Part shown: in pieces, positions 42,012 to 49,002 of the stretch | Numbering within the stretch: position 1 is the first letter of the stretch | Layout: each line of letters starts with the position of its first letter | Origin: Vannielia litorea | GTDB taxonomy: Bacteria > Pseudomonadota > Alphaproteobacteria > Rhodobacterales > Rhodobacteraceae | NCBI RefSeq assembly: GCF_019801175.1 | Contig: NZ_JAHVJR010000001.1 | Location: 868,001-932,000 of the forward strand | Length of the DNA: 64,000 nt | Reading direction: 5' to 3' | Notes under the pieces: model-generated | Told to the model about the DNA's origin: nothing | Database searches by the model: none | Seen by the model: the letters and a program-made list of their open reading frames with translations, nothing else | Program-made: the position numbers and the translations under genes

Positions 42012-43142
42012 ATGACGACACCGGTGACATACGAAGTGAAGGCGCAGGACGGCAAGGCCCGATTGGGCGTGTTGACCACCCCGCGCGGCGAGATCCGCAC
42101 GCCGGCCTTCATGCCAGTGGGCACGGCGGCGACGGTGAAGGCGATGATGCCGGAGAGCGTGGCGGCCACGGGGGCCGATATTTTGCTGGGCAACACCTAT
42201 CACCTGATGCTGCGGCCGGGTGCGGAGCGGGTGGCGCGGCTGGGCGGCCTTCACAAGTTCATGAACTGGGAAAAGCCGATCCTGACCGACTCGGGGGGGT
42301 TTCAGGTGATGAGCCTTGCCGATCTGCGCAAGCTGACCGAGGACGGCGTGACCTTTCGCAGCCATGTGGATGGGTCGAAGCATTTTCTGAGCCCGGAGAC
42401 CTCGATGGAGATCCAGCGGCTGCTCGGCTCCGATATCGTGATGTGTTTCGATGAGTGCCCGGCGCTGCCCGCAACGGAAGAGGCGGTGGCGGAGTCGATG
42501 CGGCTTAGCATGCGCTGGGCGGAGCGGTCTCGGGTGGCCTTTGGCGACCGGCCCGGCCATGCGCTCTTTGGCATCCAACAGGGCGGGGTGACCGAGGAGC
42601 TGCGGGGCGAGAGCGCCGAGGCGCTGAAGGCGATCGGCTTTGATGGCTACGCGATTGGCGGGCTTGCTGTGGGCGAGGGGCAGGAGGCGATGTTCGGCGT
42701 GCTCGACTATGCGCCCGGCATGCTGCCCGAGGACAAGCCGCGCTACCTGATGGGCGTTGGCAAGCCCGATGACATTGTGGGCGCGGTGAAGCGCGGGGTG
42801 GACATGATGGATTGCGTGCTGCCCTCGCGGAGCGGGCGGACCGGGCAGGCGTGGACCCGGCGCGGGCAGGTGAACCTGAAGAACGCCCGCCATGCGGATG
42901 ACCCGAGGCCGCTGGATGAGGCCTGTGGGTGCCCGGCCTGCCGGGGGTACAGCCGGGCCTATCTGCATCATGTCTATCGTGCGGGCGAGATGATCGCCGG
43001 GATGCTGCTGACCTGGCACAACCTGCATTACTATCAGGAGTTGATGCAGGGGATGCGGGCGGCGATTGCCGAGGGGCGGTTTGCCGCGTTCGAAGCGGAA
43101 TTTCATGCGCAGCGGGCGGTGGGGGATATTCCGCCGGTGTGA
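42012..43142 (+). CDS. tgt: Queuine tRNA-ribosyltransferase
   Basis: A 376-residue TGT. The nucleophilic/base-binding sites are in LTDSGGFQVMS (D93) and MDCVLPSRSGRTGQAW, and the zinc site is C-x-C-x-x-C with later His (CGCPACRGYSRAYLHH). It swaps the wobble guanine of tRNAs with GUN anticodons for preQ1. Length is standard. AAGGAG is before the ATG. The 60 bases to the divergent rimBK gene contain both promoters. Confidence 0.96.
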   Translation: MTTPVTYEVKAQDGKARLGVLTTPRGEIRTPAFMPVGTAATVKAMMPESVAATGADILLGNTYHLMLRPGAERVARLGGLHKFMNWEKPILTDSGGFQVMSLADLRKLTEDGVTFRSHVDGSKHFLSPETSMEIQRLLGSDIVMCFDECPALPATEEAVAESMRLSMRWAERSRVAFGDRPGHALFGIQQGGVTEELRGESAEALKAIGFDGYAIGGLAVGEGQEAMFGVLDYAPGMLPEDKPRYLMGVGKPDDIVGAVKRGVDMMDCVLPSRSGRTGQAWTRRGQVNLKNARHADDPRPLDEACGCPACRGYSRAYLHHVYRAGEMIAGMLLTWHNLHYYQELMQGMRAAIAEGRFAAFEAEFHAQRAVGDIPPV

Positions 43143-43165
43143 CGTGCGGTGAGGTGCGGCCGTCC

Positions 43166-43202
43166 GTGGCGGAACGCCCGCCCGCCCACCCCGTTCCGCC
43201 AC
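43166..43202 (+). terminator. Stem-loop after tgt
   Basis: GTGGCGGAACG and CGTTCCGCCAC pair perfectly over a 15-base loop, 23 bases after the tgt stop. No T tract follows, so it may be a 3'-end stabiliser or an imperfect terminator. Confidence 0.6.
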
Positions 43203-43253
43203 GCACGGCCTGCGCGGGATGTCTGAGGGGGGCTTCAAGCTCGGGACTCACCA

Positions 43254-43270
43254 AAGCAGGAAACCTGCTT
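43254..43270. repeat. Short hairpin AAGCAGG-AAA-CCTGCTT
   Basis: A 7-bp perfect stem with AAA loop sits at the left edge of the 168-bp palindrome; its right half is also the outermost part of that palindrome's left arm. Confidence 0.55.
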
Positions 43271-43431
43271 GCGCGCCCTCCATCACCTGACCCCGGGATG
43301 GCCGGCGACCGTCTCCGCATCAACCGGAATAGCCGTATCCCCACATGCGTGGGGCCCCTCGGCGATTCCGGTTGACCCGGAGCCTGCCGCCGTCCCTTGG
43401 GGTGTCAGGCGACGGAGGGCTCCGAAGCAGG
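43264..43431. repeat. 168-bp imperfect palindromic element
   Basis: The left arm (43264-43330) and right arm (43365-43431) are inverted repeats of about 67 bp. The innermost part TCAACCGGAAT/ATTCCGGTTGA is perfect; the outer part (CCCTCCATCACCTGACCCCGG against GGTGTCAGGCGACGGAGGG) is diverged but aligned end to end. The 34-base centre contains a second hairpin CCCCAC-ATGC-GTGGGG. The element fills the gap between the convergent tgt and vWA genes. Confidence 0.8.
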
Positions 43432-43432
43432 G

Positions 43433-46396
43433 CTACTGCGCGGTGACGGGGGCCTCGGCGATGGCGGTGTTGTCGCGGTCGAGCACGTATTTCACCACAT
43501 AGGCGCCGGGGGTGTCGGGCAGCTTCAGCTTGGCCGGGCTGCCTTTGGCGGTGTAGGCGTAGCCGGTGTAATTGCCCCCCTCGGCGGGGAAGAGCGCGAT
43601 GTAATCGCCCTTGTTGTCCGGCCCCTCCCAATCGACCAGCAGCTCGCCGCCCGCTGTGCCACCGCCTTGCGGGGTGACGCTTGCGCTGGCAGCAGTGACG
43701 GTGATCGGGCTGCGGGTGACGACCGTGTTGCCGCGGTCGAGCACATAGGCCACCTCGTAGTCGCCGGGCGTGGCGGGCATGGCAACCTGCGCCGGGCTGC
43801 CGTGGCGGGTGTAGGTGTAGCCGGTGTACTGGCTTTCGCCCGCGGGGAAGACGGCGATGTAGTCGTTCTTGAAGTCCGGACCCTGCCACTCCACCGGCAC
43901 CGTGGCGCCTTGCTCGGCGGAGGCGGGCGCGGAGAGGGTGGCGGTGACGGCTGTGACCTCGACCTCGACCGAGGCGATCTCGGTATTGCCGACATCCTGC
44001 ACATAGGCGATCCGGTATTTGCCGGGCGTGGCGGGAAGGGGCACCTGTGCGGGGCTGCCGTGGCGGGTGTAGGCATAGCCGGTGTATTGGCTCTCCCCTG
44101 CGGGGAAGACGGCGATGTAATCGTTCTGGTCGTCCGGGCCGGTCCACTCCACCGGGACGGTGCCGCCCATCGGCAGCTCGGGCGGAGGCGTGAGCGAGGC
44201 GGTGACAGCCGTGACCTCGACCTCGACCGAGGCGATCTCGGTGTTGCCGACATCCTGCACGTAGGCGATGCGATAGCGGCCCGGTTCGGCAGGCAGGCGC
44301 ACGGCGGCGGGGCTGCCGTGACGGGTGTAGGTGTAGCCTGTGTAGCGGTCGCCGCCTGCGGGGAAGACGGCGATATAGTCGTTCTGGTCATCCGGGCCAG
44401 TCCAGCCGACCTGCACGGTGCCGCCTGCGGGCAGCTCGGCGGGGGGCGTGACCGAGGCGGTGACGGCGGTGACCTCGACATTCACCGAGGCCAGCTCGGT
44501 ATTGCCCTGCCGCTGGACATAGGCGATGCGATAGCGGCCCGGCTCGGCGGGCAGACGCAGCGCGGCGGGGGAGCCGTGGCGGGTGTAGGTGTAGCCGGTG
44601 TATTTGGCCTCGCCCTCGGGGAAGATGGCGATGTAGTCGTTCTGATCGTCCGGCCCCTGCCAGCCGACCTGCACCGTGCCGCCTGCGGGCAGAACCTCGG
44701 GCGGGGTGACGGAGGCGGTGACGGCGGTGACCTCGACCTGCGCGGTGGCGAGCACCGTATTGTCTTGCCGCATCACGTAGCGGATCTCGTAGCTGCCCGG
44801 CTCGGCGGGCATTTGCAGATCGAGCGGCGCGCCGTGGCGGGTGTAGCTGTAGGCCTCGTAGCGGTTGCCGTTGTCGCCCGGCTTGGCGATGGCGATGAAA
44901 TCGTTCTGATAATCCGGGCCGGTCCAGCCGACCTGCACCTTGCCGCCGGCAGGCAGCACGGCGGGCGGGGTGACGGTGGCCTCGACGGGCGTGACCTCGA
45001 TGGGAAGCGTGGCCAGCACCTTGTTGCCCTTGGCCAGCACGTAGCGCAGCTCGTAACTGCCGGGGGTGGCGGGCATCTCCAGCTCGAGCGGGGAGCCTTC
45101 GCGGATGTAGGTGTAGTTGATCTGGTTGCCGTTGCCGGGCACGCCCACGGCGATGGTGTCGTTCTGGCCCTCGGGGCCAGTCCAGCGCACAGGGATGTGG
45201 CTGCCCGCAACGGCGCTTTCGGCGGCCTCAAGCGAGGCGGGCGGGGCATAGGGCGGCAGTTCGACGGTGACCGTTTTGCGGACCTTGCCGACGCCGACGA
45301 TGGCCTCGGCGCTGGCCTCATCGGAGGGGCGCATCACGGTGACGCGGTACTCGCCCTTCTCCAGTTCGGCGGTGAAGCCATCGACGTTGAGCGGCCCTTC
45401 GACCAGCTCGTCACCGCGGTAGAGATCCCAGACCAGAGGGTCGGAGATGCGGGGGCCATGCTTGCCGTCAATCGCCTGAAAGCGGATCTGGACCAGCGGG
45501 TCCGGGAAGATGACCGTGACCGTCTGCTTGCCGGGCTTCACGGTGAAGCTGGCCTCGCGGGCCGTGTCGTCTGACGGGCGGGTGGCGGTGACCTGATAGG
45601 CGCCTTCTTCAAGGCTCACGGTGGGCGCGGCCTCGAGCGTGGTGGTGCCGACGGGCGTGCCCTCTTGGCTGATCTCCCAGGCCAGCGGCTCGGAAATGAA
45701 GGGGCCGCCCTCGCCAGCGGTGGCGCGGAAGCGGACCTCGTGGGTGACGGCCACAGGCTCCAGCGCGGGCTCTTCCTCGACATCGACCACGGCGACCATG
45801 GCATCGGCCAGCTCGGCGGCATTGGAGGCCTCGATGAACTGGCCGCCGGTTTCATCGGCGATGCACTGCATCTGGCGCAGGGCCTCGGCCTCGGACACGT
45901 CGAAGCCGACCACATGGGCGGTAAAATCCACACCCGCCTGCTCCAGCGCGGCGGCGGCGGCACAGGGATCGGGATCGCAAGTTTCGATGCCGTCGGAGAC
46001 GAGGATGACGGTGGCCTTCTCCTCGGTGTATTTCAGCGCCTCGGCGGCCTGGCGGACGGCCTCTGTCATCGGCGTTTTGCCCTTGGGGCTGACCGCATTC
46101 ACCGCGCTCTGAATTGCCGATTTGGTGCCGGTGCCGGGCTGAACCACGGTTTCGATATCGGCGCAGTCGCCCTTGCGGCGGTGGCCGTAGAGGGTGAGCC
46201 CCAGCTCCTGACTGTCGGGCAGGCCGCCCAGCACGGTGCCGACGACCTCTTGCGCGATGGTGATCTTGGCCTTGCCGTCGATCTGGCCCCACATCGAGCC
46301 GGACCCGTCCATCACCAGAATCGCCCGGGGGCGCTCCTGGGCCAGGGCGGCGGTTGCAAAGAGCGTGCAAAGGCAAAGGGTTAGCGCGCGAAGCAT
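43433..46396 (-). CDS. Secreted von Willebrand factor A protein with seven tandem repeats
   Basis: A 987-residue exported protein. Signal peptide residues 1-19 (ending ALA-QE). A vWA domain (~22-205) has an intact MIDAS motif DGSGSM (D30, S32, S34) with the later Thr and Asp in GKTPMTEA and SDGIETC. Two beta-sandwich-like modules (~215-385) follow, then seven copies of a ~90-residue repeat (from ~390) of the form VGWTGPDDQNDYIAVFPAG...YTGYTYTRHGSPA...LPAEPGRYRIAYVQ. The repeats look like immunoglobulin-type adhesive units. It is likely an envelope or surface protein that binds a ligand through metal; the partner is unknown. Confidence 0.9.
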   Translation of the reverse strand: MLRALTLCLCTLFATAALAQERPRAILVMDGSGSMWGQIDGKAKITIAQEVVGTVLGGLPDSQELGLTLYGHRRKGDCADIETVVQPGTGTKSAIQSAVNAVSPKGKTPMTEAVRQAAEALKYTEEKATVILVSDGIETCDPDPCAAAAALEQAGVDFTAHVVGFDVSEAEALRQMQCIADETGGQFIEASNAAELADAMVAVVDVEEEPALEPVAVTHEVRFRATAGEGGPFISEPLAWEISQEGTPVGTTTLEAAPTVSLEEGAYQVTATRPSDDTAREASFTVKPGKQTVTVIFPDPLVQIRFQAIDGKHGPRISDPLVWDLYRGDELVEGPLNVDGFTAELEKGEYRVTVMRPSDEASAEAIVGVGKVRKTVTVELPPYAPPASLEAAESAVAGSHIPVRWTGPEGQNDTIAVGVPGNGNQINYTYIREGSPLELEMPATPGSYELRYVLAKGNKVLATLPIEVTPVEATVTPPAVLPAGGKVQVGWTGPDYQNDFIAIAKPGDNGNRYEAYSYTRHGAPLDLQMPAEPGSYEIRYVMRQDNTVLATAQVEVTAVTASVTPPEVLPAGGTVQVGWQGPDDQNDYIAIFPEGEAKYTGYTYTRHGSPAALRLPAEPGRYRIAYVQRQGNTELASVNVEVTAVTASVTPPAELPAGGTVQVGWTGPDDQNDYIAVFPAGGDRYTGYTYTRHGSPAAVRLPAEPGRYRIAYVQDVGNTEIASVEVEVTAVTASLTPPPELPMGGTVPVEWTGPDDQNDYIAVFPAGESQYTGYAYTRHGSPAQVPLPATPGKYRIAYVQDVGNTEIASVEVEVTAVTATLSAPASAEQGATVPVEWQGPDFKNDYIAVFPAGESQYTGYTYTRHGSPAQVAMPATPGDYEVAYVLDRGNTVVTRSPITVTAASASVTPQGGGTAGGELLVDWEGPDNKGDYIALFPAEGGNYTGYAYTAKGSPAKLKLPDTPGAYVVKYVLDRDNTAIAEAPVTAQ

Positions 46397-46477
46397 GGGA
46401 AAACCTCTTGGATCAAAAATGACTTACGCAAAGTAAAACACGGCAGCTGCGCGGCGGCAAATTGACCTTGGGCCGGG

Positions 46478-47638
46478 ATGGGGCGACAAGCGGGCATGAC
46501 GCGCGCACCCGACACGACGAACTGGCCGCTGGTGGCCCTGCTCTATGCGTTGGGGCTGCTGGCCGCCGGGCATTTTGCCAAGGCCGCGCTGACCCTTGGC
46601 GCGCTGGCGGAGCGCTACCCTGAGGCGGGCGGTGTGCTGCCCTTCGCAGTGTCGATGACCAGCGTGGCTGGCATTGTCTTTGGCGCGACGGCGGGGATCG
46701 TTGTGGCGCGGTTCGGCGCGCGGCGGGTGTTGCTGGCGGCGGTCGTCGCGGGCGTGGCGCTGGGCGCTGCGGAGGCGCTGCTGCCGGTCTTTGGGCTCTT
46801 CATGGCGTTGCGGCTGGCGGAGGGGTTTGCCCATCTCGCTATCGTGGTTGCCGCGCCGACGCTGATGGCGGCGAGTTGCACGGCGGGGCATCGCGGCGCC
46901 GTCATGGGGCTTTGGGGCACCTTCTTCGGGGTCGGCTTTGCGCTTTTCTCACTGGTGGAAAGTCTAGCGGGAACAGGGCTTTACTGGGTGCATGCGGCGC
47001 TGCTGGCAGTGGTCGGCGCGGCGATTGCGCCGATCCTGCCACGCGGCGTGGGCCGGGGCGGGGCGACGGCGGAGGGCTGGCTGGCGCGGCATGTGGCGAT
47101 CTACACCAGCGCCCGCAGGTTCGCCCCGGCGCTGATGTTCTTCTGGCACGCGCTGATGTTCATGTCGCTCATCACCTTCCTGCCGGAGTTCTTGGGCGGC
47201 TGGACGGCGCCGTTGTTGCCGCTTGTCGCGCTGGTGGGCACCTTCTGGGCCGGGGCGGCGACCCGGTCCATCGCGCCGCAGAGGCTGGCAGTGGTGGCCT
47301 TTGCCGCGGGCGCGGCGCCCATGGTGCTGTTCCTGCTGCTGCCGGGGCTGCGACTGGCGATTGCACTGCCGATGCTGCTGGCCTTCGGCGCGGTACCGGG
47401 GGCGGCCTTTGCCTCGGCCCCGCTGCTCAACCCCGACCCGGCCGATACCGCGCGGGCCAACGGGGCGATTGCGCAGTTCGGCAACATCGGCACGGCGCTC
47501 ACCATCCCGCTCTTCACTCTTGCGCTGGGCGAAGGCTTGGGCGGGATGGCGGCCTTGGTGGTGGTGCTCTCGCTCGCCGGGATGGCGGCGGTTTCGGTGA
47601 TCTTCGCCCGCGTCAGCCGTTGGGCGGGAGCAGGGTGA
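46478..47638 (+). CDS. Major facilitator superfamily transporter (CynX/NimT-like)
   Basis: A 386-residue, 12-helix MFS protein with short loops. The G-A-R-R-V cytoplasmic loop (IVVARFGARRVLLAAV) is the MFS motif A, and the N-terminal half reads LLYALGLLAAGHFAKAALTLGALAERYP. The start may instead be the ATG at 46496. Substrate unknown. The last 26 bases overlap the convergent DUF1330 gene. Confidence 0.85.
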   Translation: MGRQAGMTRAPDTTNWPLVALLYALGLLAAGHFAKAALTLGALAERYPEAGGVLPFAVSMTSVAGIVFGATAGIVVARFGARRVLLAAVVAGVALGAAEALLPVFGLFMALRLAEGFAHLAIVVAAPTLMAASCTAGHRGAVMGLWGTFFGVGFALFSLVESLAGTGLYWVHAALLAVVGAAIAPILPRGVGRGGATAEGWLARHVAIYTSARRFAPALMFFWHALMFMSLITFLPEFLGGWTAPLLPLVALVGTFWAGAATRSIAPQRLAVVAFAAGAAPMVLFLLLPGLRLAIALPMLLAFGAVPGAAFASAPLLNPDPADTARANGAIAQFGNIGTALTIPLFTLALGEGLGGMAALVVVLSLAGMAAVSVIFARVSRWAGAG

Positions 47639-47906
47639 TGGTGGTTTTCGCGGCCCGGCGGCGGAGCGCGTAAACCTCTGCAAATTCAGGGTCTTCCGCC
47701 CATGCGCGGGCGGCCTCGGCGGAGGGGAAGCTGAGCAGCACCGAGGCAGGCGGGCCGCCGCCATTGTCTTCCAGCACCTCGCAATCGGGGCCTCCGGCGA
47801 TCATCTCTCCGCCGTGTTTGGCCACCGGCTCGAAGCCGCGTGCGCGGTATTGCTGCATCAGTTCCGGGTCGGTCACCTCGAGCTGGACGGTCACGTAATG
47901 GGGCAT
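47613..47906 (-). CDS. DUF1330 family protein
   Basis: A 97-residue ferredoxin-like alpha/beta barrel protein: PHYVTVQLEVTDPELMQQYRARGFEPVAKHGGEMIAGG then ASVLLSFPSAEAARAWAEDPEFAEVYALRR. This is the DUF1330 pattern. AAGGAG is before the ATG. It is divergent from a LysR gene, its probable regulator (inference). Confidence 0.85.
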   Translation of the reverse strand: MPHYVTVQLEVTDPELMQQYRARGFEPVAKHGGEMIAGGPDCEVLEDNGGGPPASVLLSFPSAEAARAWAEDPEFAEVYALRRRAAKTTITLLPPNG

Positions 47907-48030
47907 GGTCTCTCCTTTCGTTTCGCGGAGATTGCTCCTTGGCATGGCCTTGCAAAATTGCTCAGATCGACAAAGGGCCTGTGCAATAATGCAAGGGGTG
48001 AAGTGCACCGAAACGTTGGAGACTGGCCGG

Positions 48031-48906
48031 ATGCTGGAGTGGAATGACCTCAGGCTGGTGCTGGAACTGGCCCGCGCCGGGAGCCTCTCGGGCGCGGCGC
48101 GGGTGCTGGGGGTGAACCACGGCACCGTGTCGCGCCAGCTTGCGCGGCTGGAGGCGCACAGCGGCACGCGGTTTTTCGAGCGGCTGCCCGAGGGCGTGCG
48201 GCCCACCGCGGAGGGGGCCACCGTGGCCACGCGGGCCGAGGCGATGGAGGCCGAGGCGATTGCGCTCGACCTCGAACTGGCCGCCCGCACCGGCGAGGGC
48301 GGCGTGCTGCGGGTCACGATCCCGCCGCTGCTGGCCGATGCGCGCTTTGCCGAAGATATTGCCCTCTGGCAGGCCGAGCACCCCGCCGTTGAGCTGCATA
48401 TCCTCGGGGACAACCGCATCCTCGATCTGCACCGGCGCGAGGCGGATGTGGCGATCCGGGTGAGCCACGCCCCTGCCGAGAGCCTGTGGGGCCGGAAGAT
48501 TATCGACCAGCGTGCCGGGCTTTATGCCAACGAAGGGTTTCTGAACCGTTACCGCGCGGCGCTGGAGGGCACGGGCGCGCTGCCGGTAGTGGGCTTTACC
48601 GCGTGGGAGGCGCCGGTGGCCAAAAGCATCCGTGCGCGCTTTGCCAATGCCACGCTGGCGGCGCTGTGTGACGATATGGTTGCTGCCGAAAGCCTTGTGC
48701 GCCAAGGGATCGGGCTGACCCGGATGCCCTGTTTCATGGGCGGGCGCGGCTTGGTGCGGGTGCCCGGCACGCCGCTGGTGCCCTATATGCCGATCTGGGC
48801 GCTGACCCACCCCGACCTGCGCAACGCGCCGCTCGTGGCGGGCTTTCTGCGGTTCATTGCGGGGCGATTTTCAGGCCGTTCGGCGCATTACCTCGGCAGC
48901 GATTGA
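48031..48906 (+). CDS. LysR family transcriptional regulator
   Basis: A 291-residue LysR-type regulator. The winged helix-turn-helix is at residues 4-62 (LVLELARAGSLSGAARVLGVNHGTVSRQLARLEAHSGTRFFER) and the effector domain follows from ~90. It belongs to the short branch (AaeR/ArgP-like) that ends without the usual second lobe extension. Upstream ATGs exist but GGAG lies nine bases before 48031. Divergent from DUF1330, the classic LysR arrangement. Confidence 0.88.
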   Translation: MLEWNDLRLVLELARAGSLSGAARVLGVNHGTVSRQLARLEAHSGTRFFERLPEGVRPTAEGATVATRAEAMEAEAIALDLELAARTGEGGVLRVTIPPLLADARFAEDIALWQAEHPAVELHILGDNRILDLHRREADVAIRVSHAPAESLWGRKIIDQRAGLYANEGFLNRYRAALEGTGALPVVGFTAWEAPVAKSIRARFANATLAALCDDMVAAESLVRQGIGLTRMPCFMGGRGLVRVPGTPLVPYMPIWALTHPDLRNAPLVAGFLRFIAGRFSGRSAHYLGSD

Positions 48907-48920
48907 CGCGCTGTCAGCAT

Positions 48921-48935
48921 GTTTACGGTATGTTC
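48921..48935 (+). promoter_or_regulatory. SOS (LexA) box upstream of uvrA
   Basis: GTTT-ACGGTAT-GTTC matches the alphaproteobacterial LexA consensus GTTC-N7-GTTC with one mismatch, 68 bases before the uvrA ATG. Confidence 0.65.
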
Positions 48936-49002
48936 TCATTTTTGTGTTGGCGTGGCGCGGGCGCTGCACTATCTCTTGGCCTTGTGAACCGCCGGGGGTG
49001 AC

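Noticed and set aside
43397..45574. 725-residue open frame on the plus strand opposite the vWA gene
   Set aside because: It is the antisense of the repeated vWA gene; its Gly/Val/His-rich periodic sequence mirrors the repeats and it has no ribosome site.
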